Shown: positions 46,287 to 56,664 of the stretch, one piece after another
Numbering within the stretch: the stretch's first letter is position 1
Layout: each line of letters begins with the position of its first letter
DNA from: Amorphophallus konjac
Lineage: Eukaryota; Streptophyta; Magnoliopsida; Alismatales; Araceae
DNA length: 64,000 bases
Reading direction: 5' to 3'
Assembly: GCA_022559845.1 (NCBI GenBank)
Contig: CM040126.1
Span: forward strand, 125,464,886 to 125,528,885
Notes under the pieces: generated by a model
What the model was told of the DNA's origin: nothing
What the model saw: the letters and a program-made list of their open reading frames with translations, nothing else
The model's database searches: none
Position numbers and translations under genes: made by a program

Positions 46287-46820
46287 GTCTTTACTGTTCT
46301 TTTTCACAGATTGGCTATTATTCATTGCTTAGCATTTGTCTTGACATTATATTACTGCTTGGATCATCTTGGTTTGCTGGCTTGGTTGAGAGACCTCCTC
46401 TCTCTATCCTAGGATCCACACACCCTTCTTGGAATCGGGACGACCCTCCATTGAGCATTCCGTCTCTTTGGACTGGAAATCCCTTTTCCAAGACCTCCAT
46501 AAGTCCCCGCACCCGTGGATTCCCTCACGGATGCCGGGCTGGTTGTACCCTCGAAGTACCTGGAGTTTAGAGAACCTATACGTTGTTAAAAGAGAGAAGA
46601 ACTTAGTTGACCCGGAGGTTACATTCGGATCAAACTAGGTCTCATTTGGCAAAAAGAGTGAACCTTCACAAATAATCCACCCTAAATTCGAACATCAAAC
46701 ATTAAAATCTTGCGTTTCTTGCCAACCTTGTTTGCATAAACATAGTTGAGTGATTTGATTGCCTTGTTTGGATTGTATATTTTGTGACGGTTCCTTCATT
46801 GAACATCCTCTTTCTTAAGA

Positions 46821-49800
46821 ATGAAGCTCCGTTCAGGTAAAACCATCAACATGTCAGGCCACGGGTACTCTTATGAGGATGAGAATGAGAACATATTTGG
46901 TCAATATGAGGACCCTCCCCAGGATTCTTTTTATTATGAGGGGAACTATCTTCCTCCTCACCCCCATTACTCGCAAGTCCATGTGGTCGATACCACTGTC
47001 CATGAGGCGGACCCTTCGTCTCAAGTTCCATCTTCCAACACTTCGGGGAACCCTTCCCCATCCATTAATGTCTTAGATTTGATCCAAGCTCTCTCCCAGT
47101 TGGACGACTCCCAACGGCAAGCCATTCAGGCCGCCTTAAAGGGGAAATCCGTCCTTTCTTCTTCTTCTAATCCCCCTCCGGCCGTGAGTGGCCATCAAAT
47201 CATTAATGACCAGGCGGTCTTGCATCCTCCCTCCTCTCGTCCACAAACGCCTACTGCGGCCATGCCGGCCCAGCAGGCGAGCTATTCAGCAGTCAGGCAT
47301 CAATCCTCCCAACCTCCTCGGGTTCTACGAACGCCTATACCACATTCTTTTATTCAAAACCAGGCCCCAGTCGAGCCCGATACCAACACTCTCTTGCTTC
47401 AGAAGCTAGCCAGCATGGAGGAGCAGCTCAAGAAGGTTACGGCAACCAAGAATGCTCCGGAAATTTCTCTTCCTACGTTGCCAGTGTTCCATTTACCACC
47501 TTCTGAAATGCCGAATTTCCGGCGATATAATGGGACCGGTAACCCATTCATTCATTTAAAGGACTTCCGATATGAGACTTCTTTCTGGCAAGACAATAAG
47601 GCCTCTCTGGCCTATTTATTCAGAAGATCTCTTGAGGGACCCGCCCTCGAATGGTTTTATTCTCTGGAGCCAGCTGATGCCGGTGACTTTGATGTTATCC
47701 AAAGGAAATTCTTGCAAAAGTACAGAGACCGGGTGGGACCCTCCCTTTCTGTTACAGATCTGGTCGCTGAGAAAATGAAGCCCGATGAAGACTTCATTAT
47801 ATTTGCTGACAGGTGGCGGTCTATGGCCGAAAAATTGAAGGACACATTGTCGGAACAAGAGCAAGTAAAAATGGTCATTTCTAATGCAACTCCTCAATTC
47901 CGGCACATTTTGGCCATGAATCGGCTGACAACGATGGAAGAGCTCTATGAAAGAGCTCGTTATATACAAACACAAATGAAGGATTCGCCCATCATGGGCA
48001 TGTTTGAGCCGAAGCCTCGGCTGTTTAAAAAGAATACAAATGTCAACAGTGGGCCCACGACTGAGGGCACTGTCACAAACGAGCAGGTTGGCGTAGTTGG
48101 TCACCCCCACCACCAGTCAAACCCACGTCATCCGCCACCTCCGCAGCAAAACCCCCACTTTACCTCCGCCCCACAGCGCCACTTCACACCCCAACCTTCT
48201 TTTGCTCCATCACCGAGCCAAGCGCCTCGCACCGACCCTCCAGCACCACCTCAATACCATCAGGTCCCCCCACCTTCCAACTACGGCCAACAACAACGGA
48301 GACCACCGCTTGGCCCCAAGAGGGACCATTATCCGCCACTCCCAGAGAGTCTCCCTGACATTGTTAATGCTTTGATGGCCGCCAACCTGCTCGTCCTACC
48401 AAAAGAAAGAACGGTGTGGCCCGAAAATGTTGACACACCCCGTTACTGTGCATTTCAACGCGCCCCTGGTCACAACCTTGATCGTTGTTTCCATTTCAGA
48501 GATCATATTTATGATTTGAATGACCAGGGTGGCATTAATTGGGATGAAATGAGGCAAGTCATCACCACCATGAAAGAGAGAAGGCCGCATCGGCAACAGC
48601 AAAATCAGCATCAACAGCAGCCAGCTCCGCAGCAAGCTCAGCCACAGCAAGCTCCAGCACCCCAGCAGGATATGGGGATTGTCCGTAATCCATTGCCGGA
48701 GCACGCTCCTAATCAACACGTGAACCCTGTCACGTCTCTCTACGAGGTGGAGAGAGGGCAGGGATGGCACGAAGAAAACGCCTCTGTCGGGGCATTCCAC
48801 CACGATCCAAACCAAAATCAAACTCCGCGCCTTTTGCGCGTTCCTCCTTCTCCTACTAGTCTCCTATCGGGACGTTCTCTTTTACGCCCCATCAACCCAC
48901 CTACCACCACCAATTCCGCGACCTTGCCGGCTCGCTCTCTTCTTAACCGCTTACCACCACAGCAACCTGCCATTCCACCTTCCACCACCAATCCTACATC
49001 CGCGACCTCCAGGCCACTCCTACTCCGCTCACCGACAGCACCCGCTACCCCCTCTACCACTCCTACACCGGCAAGAGTTCCTCCACCATCAGTACAACCA
49101 TCTTTTGTGCCACGATCTCTCCTTATTCCACCACCTGCCAATACCCCTCGCGTTCGGATATCCCTTTCTTCTTTCACGCCTCTGGCGAGGGCACCTTCTT
49201 CAAATACTCCTCCCATGCCTCCCGCGGGGGCATCTCTATTAAACACCACTACTACGCCTCCTACAGGGGCGCCCCTTTCATTGAATTCCCCTTTGGTATC
49301 CCCTAGCAGGATCTCTGCTACCGACATTCCTTCCTCCTCTTCCAACCCTCCCCCTAATATTGCCCCGACAGAGGCGCGTCAAGGTGTAGCGCCGCTCCGT
49401 AGTGGACGGATGTTCCACCGTGTTTTCCCACAGAGAGAGCTAGAGCCCGTACAGGGGACGCAAGAGCAGGAACAGGAACAGGATTCAGTGCCGGGAACTC
49501 AGTATGATCTGTTAAAGCACCTGGATCGCACTCCAGCCAGAATCTCCATTCTTGAATTAATCAAGAGGTCCACCACTCATCAGCTGGCCTTGAAGGAATA
49601 CCTGCAGAAGGTTATGGTCAATGAGGACCTCCCGGTTGAACAGATAATTACAATCTTGACACCTGCTAGCAGTCAGCCGGCAATCACATTCCATGAACAT
49701 GAGTTAGCACCTCTACCGGCAAGAAAGTATGCCCTATGTATCACGGTTGATATCATCAAAGTGGTTGTTAAGCAGTGTTTGGTAGACACCGGTGCATCTA

Positions 49801-50975
49801 TCAATGTGTTGCCTCCGAGCACTCTGAAGCTATGCGGTATCCCAGAGAGCCAGATACGGCCATCCACCATTACTGTCACAGCATATGACAATACAAAGAA
49901 ACCCCCTCTGGGTATGATTACCCTCAAAGTCAGTTTGGGTCCAGCCACCATTACGGCAAATTTCCATATTCTGGATATGGACCCGACCTTTAATGGTATC
50001 CTGGGTCGCCCTTATATTCAGCAGCTTGACGCAGTGCCCTCTACAAACCATCAGTGCCTTAAGTTTCCGCACAAGGGCCGCATTATCAAGGTGACCAGCG
50101 TGCCGATCTTACCAGAGGAGGACATACATGTAGCTTCATCAGTTCCTTCCATGTGGCCAGCCAACAAGCCGTTATTATCTGTGTTGGACATTCACTGTCC
50201 ACGACCGATGCTATCTGAGACTGTTACCACCGTTGCCATGACACCCCTGCCTTCTAAGGGGAAGAAGAAAAAGAAAAATATGATGAATACCCCCGGCTGG
50301 AACATTCTGATAAGGATGGGATATCAAGATGGCAAGGGCCTGGGTGCCAAACTCCAGGGCAAGATTAGGCCCATTAAGCCTCAAAAAGTGATTGCACGAG
50401 GCGGCTTAGGCTACAAAGCGCCGGACAAGAATGAAGGAGAGCCGTGGGCTGTTATGACGTCCACCTTCAAGCCAGATCGCCAGCCACTCACCTGGACTTT
50501 AAAGACACATTTTGTCACCGGTGGCGTTCAGAACAATGAACAGACTACCGTCGTTACTTCATTACTTGATTGTCAGGATGTGCACGCTAGACAGTTTGCG
50601 CGGCACATTGCCCCACTGGTCACCTACAAAACCTTGGAGACTTTAAGGCCAGATAAAAGAAGAAAAATGGGTGACCCGGAATGTGACTGGTACAGGTGGT
50701 TTGACATGAATGATATCACTTTCTCTTTAAGCCGCCTGTTCATGCCGACAGATCCGGAATGGCCGCCATTGATTCAAGAACTGATTGAAATGCCTGCCGC
50801 AATCACAGATAAAAGGCAGATGTTAAGTGACTACACAGATACGGGAGAGCCAGATGTCCCCTTTGAAGAAGGATTCTCCGTGGATAGGCTGTGGACCGGC
50901 CTTTTCTCCCTCACTTCTGTGCATCCGTCTGTGTTGGTTTCTCTCTATTCCCGTGGGTTAGGATACGTGCCGTGA
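46821..50975 (+). CDS. gag-pro: Tat#3 gag-protease with G-patch-like segment, intact
   Basis: 1384 codons from ATG (MKLRSGKTINMSGHGYSY). The gag core is near residues 230-386 (MPNFRRYNGTGNPFIHLKDF; ALEWFYSL; FDVIQRKFLQKYRDRVG). A CAFQRAPGHNLDRC zinc-like knuckle is at about 543. A long Pro/Thr/Gln linker follows. The aspartic protease is near 980-1090, with catalytic DTGASINVLP (Asp about 989) and ILGRPYIQ. A G-patch-like stretch lies at about 1159-1205 (GWNILIRMGYQDGKGLGAKL...GGLGY). G-patches follow the protease in some animal betaretroviruses, so the position is notable. No stops; this is an apparently functional frame. Downstream pol is in another frame after 335 nt. Confidence 0.93.
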   Translation: MKLRSGKTINMSGHGYSYEDENENIFGQYEDPPQDSFYYEGNYLPPHPHYSQVHVVDTTVHEADPSSQVPSSNTSGNPSPSINVLDLIQALSQLDDSQRQAIQAALKGKSVLSSSSNPPPAVSGHQIINDQAVLHPPSSRPQTPTAAMPAQQASYSAVRHQSSQPPRVLRTPIPHSFIQNQAPVEPDTNTLLLQKLASMEEQLKKVTATKNAPEISLPTLPVFHLPPSEMPNFRRYNGTGNPFIHLKDFRYETSFWQDNKASLAYLFRRSLEGPALEWFYSLEPADAGDFDVIQRKFLQKYRDRVGPSLSVTDLVAEKMKPDEDFIIFADRWRSMAEKLKDTLSEQEQVKMVISNATPQFRHILAMNRLTTMEELYERARYIQTQMKDSPIMGMFEPKPRLFKKNTNVNSGPTTEGTVTNEQVGVVGHPHHQSNPRHPPPPQQNPHFTSAPQRHFTPQPSFAPSPSQAPRTDPPAPPQYHQVPPPSNYGQQQRRPPLGPKRDHYPPLPESLPDIVNALMAANLLVLPKERTVWPENVDTPRYCAFQRAPGHNLDRCFHFRDHIYDLNDQGGINWDEMRQVITTMKERRPHRQQQNQHQQQPAPQQAQPQQAPAPQQDMGIVRNPLPEHAPNQHVNPVTSLYEVERGQGWHEENASVGAFHHDPNQNQTPRLLRVPPSPTSLLSGRSLLRPINPPTTTNSATLPARSLLNRLPPQQPAIPPSTTNPTSATSRPLLLRSPTAPATPSTTPTPARVPPPSVQPSFVPRSLLIPPPANTPRVRISLSSFTPLARAPSSNTPPMPPAGASLLNTTTTPPTGAPLSLNSPLVSPSRISATDIPSSSSNPPPNIAPTEARQGVAPLRSGRMFHRVFPQRELEPVQGTQEQEQEQDSVPGTQYDLLKHLDRTPARISILELIKRSTTHQLALKEYLQKVMVNEDLPVEQIITILTPASSQPAITFHEHELAPLPARKYALCITVDIIKVVVKQCLVDTGASINVLPPSTLKLCGIPESQIRPSTITVTAYDNTKKPPLGMITLKVSLGPATITANFHILDMDPTFNGILGRPYIQQLDAVPSTNHQCLKFPHKGRIIKVTSVPILPEEDIHVASSVPSMWPANKPLLSVLDIHCPRPMLSETVTTVAMTPLPSKGKKKKKNMMNTPGWNILIRMGYQDGKGLGAKLQGKIRPIKPQKVIARGGLGYKAPDKNEGEPWAVMTSTFKPDRQPLTWTLKTHFVTGGVQNNEQTTVVTSLLDCQDVHARQFARHIAPLVTYKTLETLRPDKRRKMGDPECDWYRWFDMNDITFSLSRLFMPTDPEWPPLIQELIEMPAAITDKRQMLSDYTDTGEPDVPFEEGFSVDRLWTGLFSLTSVHPSVLVSLYSRGLGYVP

Positions 50976-51310
50976 CCACCACCGATTACCATCAACTTAT
51001 CTCCCAATTCAATTCAGATTTCCTTCCCTATTGCTCCTTCGCTCCTCGAGCGATTTTCCAAAATCTCCATCTCGCCCCCGTATGGGCCATCTTTGATTAA
51101 ATCTTTCTCCAAACTTGCCATCTCCACTCCTCCCACTATTCCCCCTTCACATTGCCTTTTACTTGAGAAAGAAAATAAAAACAAAGGAAAACATGAAAAC
51201 AAAAAAAAAACGCCAAATCTCCAACATTCCAATCCTCCATTTCTATTGAGGAGACCTCATACTTTTCTCCCGAGCGCGTCCCAACCCAGGGACCGCTCTT
51301 CCAAGATTCC
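50976..51310 (+). other. Gap between gag-pro and pol of Tat#3
   Basis: 335 nt, CT-rich then A-rich. The pol frame is open from about 51180, well before its first Met (about 51636), and has no ATG near its beginning. In Ogre-type elements an intron separates protease from RT, so splicing across this gap is possible. I could not fix the sites. Confidence 0.4.
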
Positions 51311-53125
51311 TTGATAAAACTTTTCTCCCCCTCTGGTGAGGGGCCCTCCCCTGTATCACCTCCTGTATCCACTTTATCACCTCCTTCTTTCCCTTATAAT
51401 CAAGCTAGTTGCTCTTCCTCCCTTTCTTCCTCTTCTTCTAATAAAAATCATGGGGTAAATTCACACAAGAAGGCCAAGGGTAAGCAGATTCCTCGCAGAT
51501 TTTTGTTGGAATTGGCCATTAGATGCCAAGCTTGTTTAGCTCTCCCTGAGTTTGTGGAAGATCCAATTATCCTGCCAGAATTAGAAGTTGAGGATTTTGT
51601 TGCTTCTTATGAGGGTTTGGGCGTTTATGAAATCATGAATGATGAAGACCCTATTGAAGAAGGGGATGAAAGTTATGAAGAATATGAGGACGAGGCTGAT
51701 GCTTTTGCTAGTGGTATGAGAAGATTCGACGAACCATCAGCCTCAGTAGAAGAACCTACCAAAGAAATCAATTTGGGTACCGAGGAAGACCCTAGGATTG
51801 TCCTCATAAGCAAAAATTTGCCGCCCTCCGAAGAGAAGGCGCTCATCTTAGTTCTTCAAGAATACAAGGACACGTTCGCATGGAGCTATGAAGATATGCC
51901 TGGATTAGACCCTGCGCTCGTTGAACACCGTCTTACACTTAAGCTAGGATCTGTCCCGGTAAAACAACGGTTGAGGCGTTTCCATCCTAGCATGGCTTTG
52001 AAAATGAAAGAAGAGGTCGATAAACTCCATAAGGCTAGATTCGTTAGAGTCGTCCTCTATCCCAATTGGGTGGCTAACATTGTCCCGGTTATGAAGAAAG
52101 ATGGAAAAGTTCGAATTTGCATAGATTTTCGGGACCTCAACCGGGCGTGTCCTAAGGATGACTTCCCCCTCCCTCATATTGATGTGCTGATTGATAACAC
52201 GGCAGGATTTGAGACTCTTTCTTTCATGGACGGCTTTTCAGGCTACAATCAGATTCGTCTGGCTGAAGAAGACCAAGAGAAAACTTCATTCACTACACCA
52301 TGGGGCACATATTGTTATGTGGTCATGCCCTTTGGACTTAAGAATGCTGGAGCCACTTATCAAAGGGCCATGATGGCAATTTTTCATGACATGATTCATA
52401 TTTATATTGAGGTGTATGTGGATGACCTGGTTGTGAAATCAAGGACAAGGATTGAGCATCCTGGGGTTCTGGCTAAGGTTTTGCAGAGATCACGAGAATT
52501 TCAATTGAAAATGAACCCCAAGAAGTGCGTATTTGGCGTTTCTTCAGGGAAATTACTTGGATTTATCGTTAGCAAGAGGGGAATTGAAGTTGATCCCAAC
52601 AAGGCGAAGGCCATTAGAGATATGCCTCCTCCCAAGAATCTAAAGGAAGTTCGAGGATTAATCGGGAGGTTGCAATTTATTCGCCGCTTCGTCTCCCAGC
52701 ATTCACAAAGATGTAGGCCGTTTTACGAGCTTACTAAGCCGGGAGTCAAGTTTAATTGGGATGATAAATGTCAGGCAGCCTTTGACGGATTGAAGGATTA
52801 TTTGGTCAATCCTCCTGTCTTGAGGCCGCCAATTCCAGGCAAACCACTTATTCTTTATGTTTCAGTCCTGGATGACTCCGTAGGTGCTGTCTTAGCTCAA
52901 GTGGATGAGGAAGGTAAAGAGAGGGCAGCATACTACTTATCTAAACTCCTTAACCCCTGTGAGCAGAGATACTCAGCCATGGAAAAGACTTATGCAGCTT
53001 TGGTTTGGGTAGTTCAGAAGTTAAAACACTATTTCCTAGCTCACGAGGTTCACCTCATTGCTCGCATGAATCCAATCAAATTCCTCCTTGAAAAATCTGT
53101 CCTCACTGATCGATTAGCACGCTGA
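51311..53125 (+). pseudogene. pol: Tat#3 reverse transcriptase and gypsy RNase H, ends at premature TGA
   Basis: 604 codons; the first codon here is TTG, so this is the visible open frame, not a proven start. After an acidic linker come the pre-RT motif EYKDTFAWSYEDMPGLDPAL and the RT motifs RICIDFRDLNRACPKDDFP, FMDGFSGYNQIRLAEEDQEK and MPFGLKNAGATYQRAM, with YVDDL at 52415-52429. The native RNase H ends in LKHYFLAHEVHL. TGA at 53123-53125 replaces a codon in the conserved LTDRLAR.Q block, and reading continues in frame to 55123. It is the only defect in the sense coding regions. Confidence 0.9.
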
Positions 53126-55123
53126 CAAAGCTTCCTTTCTCAATTTGACATCACTTACATTCAGCAAAAAGCTATCAAAGGTTATGCCATTGCCGAGCAT
53201 CTTGCTCACCATGCTCTCCACCGCTTTGATCCTGTCAATTCAGAGTTCCCAGATGAAGAATTAATGTCCATTAATCACCCCCCAGATCCTATGTGGACAT
53301 TACATTTTGATGGAGCTCTTAATTCTCAAGGAAGAGGGATCGGCATGGTTCTCTTAACACCCGAAGGAGTCACCATTCCATTTGCTGCTCGGCTCACTTT
53401 TCCCGTCACCAATAACATAGCCGAATATGAAGCTCTTTTGGCCGGTCTTAAAACCGCTCATCAATATGGTGTCACCCATTTGCGAATTGTCGGTGACAGT
53501 CAGCTTATTCTACGCCAAGTGTTGGTCAAGTGCCGCACTATCAATCCTAAGCTCAAGCCCTACCAAGAACTCGCTTCGGCTTACGCCAAACTCTTCACTA
53601 AATTGATTTTCGTTCATGTCCCGCGTAGCCAGAACATTTTGGCCGACGCACTTGCTTCCTTAGCCTCCGCTTTAGTCTTCCCTCCTGAGCGTGATTTTCA
53701 TGTCCCCCTGATTCATCAGCGTGATACCCCAGCCATTAGGGATCGTGCTTTTCTTGATATTAGGGATCAGGTGCTTGAGAAGGTTAGACGGAAAGAAGCT
53801 CTTGAAGGTAGAGAGGTCATGCTATTGGATTGGCAAGAAGAGTTGGCTGACGAAGAAAAGCCTTGGTATTATGAGATTGCCAGATACTGTAATGATCAGT
53901 CTTATCTCGAAGAAGCCACTGCTGAAGAAAAGAAAGCAATTAGGAGAGTGGCTCAACGTTATACTTTGGTTGGAGGTGTGCTCTACAGAAGAGGGCTCAC
54001 CGGTGTTTTGTTGAGATGCCTCGATGATGATGAATCTTCGAAAGTTGTGGAAGAGGCGCATTCTGGTGTGTGTGGTGGTCATGTGAACAGCCAGATGCTA
54101 GCTAAGAAGATTCTTAGACTAGGGTTCTATTGGCCCACTCTTGAAGAGGATTGTTCTATCTATGTTCGAAGGTGTGTTAAGTGCCAACTGCACGCCGACA
54201 AGATTCATTCTCCTGCTTCTTCACTCCACCCTACATCCTCCCCATGGCCTTTTTCCATGTGGGCTTTTGATATCATTGGACCTCTTGGCGATTCGAACCT
54301 CCTGACCAAGCAAAAATCATTCATTCTCACGGCAACGGAGTACTTCACCAAGTGGGCGGAAGCAGAAGCTTACGTGGAAATTAAAGCATCAACCGTCTGC
54401 AAATTTATCATGAAGAACATCATCACGAGGTTCGGCATCCCAAGCACCATCGTCACCGACAATGGACCTCAATTTATCTCCCAAGATCTCAAGGATCTCT
54501 GCAACAGGTATAACATTGCATTGCATCATTCTTCCCCCTATTATCCGCAGGGCAATGGCCAAGCAGAGGCCACTAATAAAACTTTAATCAAGATTGTTAA
54601 GAAGACGTGCGAGGCTAATAAATTCTCGGATTGGCCAGACAAGCTGGTTGAAGCTCTTTGGGCCTATCGCACTTCCATTCGAACCCCCACTGGGCAAACT
54701 CCTTTTGCCCTTACTTATGGAATGGAGGCCGTAGTCCCTTATGAGATTCTTATCCCCTCTTTGCGAGTACAATTGGATGAGGAGCTCTCTATCGATGAAC
54801 GTCGTGATTCACTCCTTGCCCAATTAGAACTCCTAGATGAGAAGCGTCTGGTCGCCGCTGAGCATGCGCGCGTTTACCAAAACAGGCTCTCACGTTTTTA
54901 TCAAAAGAAGGTAATTGAGAGAAAATTTAAGGTCGGTGAAATGGTAATCAAAAGAATTTTTGTAAAGCCGGGTGGCCCTCGTTCAAAGCTCCAACCAAAT
55001 TGGGAAGGGCCGTTTGTCATAAAAGATGTTTATCCTGGCAATGCTTATAAACTGGTTAATGCTGAAGGAGAGGAATTAACTCACCCCTGGAATGGTTTGT
55101 ATCTCAAGAAATATTACCCCTGA
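53126..55123 (+). CDS. int: Tat#3 archaeal-type RNase H plus integrase
   Basis: In frame with the preceding RT; first Met at 53264. The archaeal-type RNase H has all four acidic positions (LHFDGALN, NNIAEYEALL, VGDSQLIL, ILADALASL). Integrase: HHCC (HSGVCGGH...CVKCQ), DDE core with FDIIGP, IVTDNGPQFIS and GQAEATNKTL, and C-terminal end LQPNWEGPFVIKDVYPGNAY. 619 codons from 53264, no stops. It provides cDNA integration. Loss of its link to RT through the TGA would stop its synthesis unless read through. Confidence 0.93.
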   Translation, partial: QSFLSQFDITYIQQKAIKGYAIAEHLAHHALHRFDPVNSEFPDEELMSINHPPDPMWTLHFDGALNSQGRGIGMVLLTPEGVTIPFAARLTFPVTNNIAEYEALLAGLKTAHQYGVTHLRIVGDSQLILRQVLVKCRTINPKLKPYQELASAYAKLFTKLIFVHVPRSQNILADALASLASALVFPPERDFHVPLIHQRDTPAIRDRAFLDIRDQVLEKVRRKEALEGREVMLLDWQEELADEEKPWYYEIARYCNDQSYLEEATAEEKKAIRRVAQRYTLVGGVLYRRGLTGVLLRCLDDDESSKVVEEAHSGVCGGHVNSQMLAKKILRLGFYWPTLEEDCSIYVRRCVKCQLHADKIHSPASSLHPTSSPWPFSMWAFDIIGPLGDSNLLTKQKSFILTATEYFTKWAEAEAYVEIKASTVCKFIMKNIITRFGIPSTIVTDNGPQFISQDLKDLCNRYNIALHHSSPYYPQGNGQAEATNKTLIKIVKKTCEANKFSDWPDKLVEALWAYRTSIRTPTGQTPFALTYGMEAVVPYEILIPSLRVQLDEELSIDERRDSLLAQLELLDEKRLVAAEHARVYQNRLSRFYQKKVIERKFKVGEMVIKRIFVKPGGPRSKLQPNWEGPFVIKDVYPGNAYKLVNAEGEELTHPWNGLYLKKYYP

Positions 55124-56037
55124 ATAAAAATCCAAACAAAAATTGAAAAGTTCACAAAAATCCAAAGAAAATAGAAATCTCCCAGATAATCCAAAAAAAA
55201 ATCTGAATATTTCCAAAATCCAAAACAAAAGAGTTTTCTTTCATGGTTCTCCCTTTTGGGCTGACATAACATGCAAAGGTCACCAGTCCGAAAGGTCAAA
55301 ATCCAAAATCCATTTGTCAGTCTTGCTAATTTAAAATGGGAGTTGACCCCGCACACACTACACACTTTACTCTTGAGCTCAAGCAGTACAAAATCTGATG
55401 GAAAGTCGAAATCAAACTAAAGGCGAAAGACGATATCCATTCTTTTCTTCTTCGGCCCACAAGGGAGGAAGGGAGGTCTTGAGGTAGACACGCCAAGCCT
55501 ATCCGCCGCCCTGGTAGGAGGAAGTCAGGGCCCAAAAGGGAACAAATGCCACAAAAGCCCAAGTACAATTAGGTTGTTCATCAGTTCAAATCTATTCAAT
55601 GCAAATCAATTCCGAAGTGAAAGTCAAATGGTGAAAAAGAAAAGCATGTCAAGAGGGCAAAGTCCCCGCAAGGAAAACCTTGGGCGTATGCATGCATTAT
55701 GAAGGGGCAAAAAAGGCGACAAAGCGTCCCTACGCCAAAGACCGAACCCCAACAGGCATAAGGATAGGGGAGGTAGCTTTGCCTCAGGCATCTTTGAATC
55801 TTTTGTGAGCTTTCTCATAGCTTCTCTTTTATTTTTGGAAAAGTCATGAACCAGCAGAATGGTCGAGACGAACTGAAGAGAATGCACTGTACGAAATCTT
55901 GTGTATAAGTTTAATCATATTCACGCCAAATTCCCCTTTTAATTATTCAAGAAAGGTTAATGGAACTTAGAAGATGACCAAGTAGGGCCCACCGCCTTGA
56001 TTTCTTTATCAGCCCAATTTGGGAGGAATACAAATTA

Positions 56038-56207
56038 ACGCCTTTGTTCAAGGCGCTTTTATGCTGATTCACGCCTAGATCATAGTCGTTTCTTTAAAAA
56101 TAACGCCTCCTGGAAGGTCGTGTTTTCAACAAAATTCAATAATCTTTGCACGGTAACGCCGTCTTCAAGGGCGTCTTTCACGATAGTAACGGCCTAATCT
56201 AAGGCGT
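56038..56207 (+). repeat. 19-nt dyad cluster III (spacer)
   Basis: Five units: ACGCCTTTGTTCAAGGCGC, ACGCCTAGATCATAGTCGT, ACGCCTCCTGGAAGGTCGT, ACGCCGTCTTCAAGGGCGT, ACGGCCTAATCTAAGGCGT; all 19 nt. Confidence 0.85.
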
Positions 56208-56373
56208 GTTTTTTAGAAAAATCCTCAAAAAAAATATATAAAAGAACAAAAATAAATTCTTCATGTTGCATGAATCGCATTCTTGCCTGGACATATTTTA
56301 ATTATTGTTTGCATACGTGTGATTGCATGAGGCATCCCCGAGTTTTGATTATTTCATTTTGCCTTATTAAAGG

Positions 56374-56441
56374 CTTGGCCCCTTGACCCATTATTAAGGT
56401 CAAAATATTTACACCCTTTGCTCACCGGGCAAGGGGCCAAG
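56374..56441. other. Compound hairpin at the convergent boundary
   Basis: CTTGGCCCCTTG (56374-56385) is perfectly complementary to CAAGGGGCCAAG (56430-56441). A smaller TTGACC...GGTCAA hairpin lies inside. It sits about 225 bp from the 3' end of antisense gene B and may serve as a transcript-end or structured element. Confidence 0.55.
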
Positions 56442-56664
56442 TCGAACAGATGAATTAACCTGTTTGTTCAAGTGAAAACCGCAGCCGCAGATACAGGGCA
56501 AAGTAAAGCAAACACGAGGAACGAGAGAAGAAAAAAGTACACAAACACAAGTCCACAACCACACAAGTGCTCAGGTAACAAAAGCTCAAATCTCATATAT
56601 ATATGTGTATCATCATGTCTATCATGTACAGGTGTGAAGGTGGAGGAGTACAAGTACAGAACTC

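Larger units (their letters stand above)
45454..46820 (+). other. Tat#3 untranslated leader
   Basis: Non-coding. It holds a 26-28 bp tandem repeat (45512-45660) and twelve dyads (cluster II). After 46320 it has no repeats that I can see before the gag ATG at 46821. Small ORFs here are without domains. Confidence 0.7.
55124..56664. other. Tat#3 spacer between integrase and antisense gene B
   Basis: Non-coding. AT-rich from 55124 to 55300, then no recognisable gene. Dyad cluster III lies at 56038-56207 and a compound hairpin at 56374-56441. It separates convergent sense and antisense transcription. ORFs at 55326-55887 show no domain. Confidence 0.7.
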
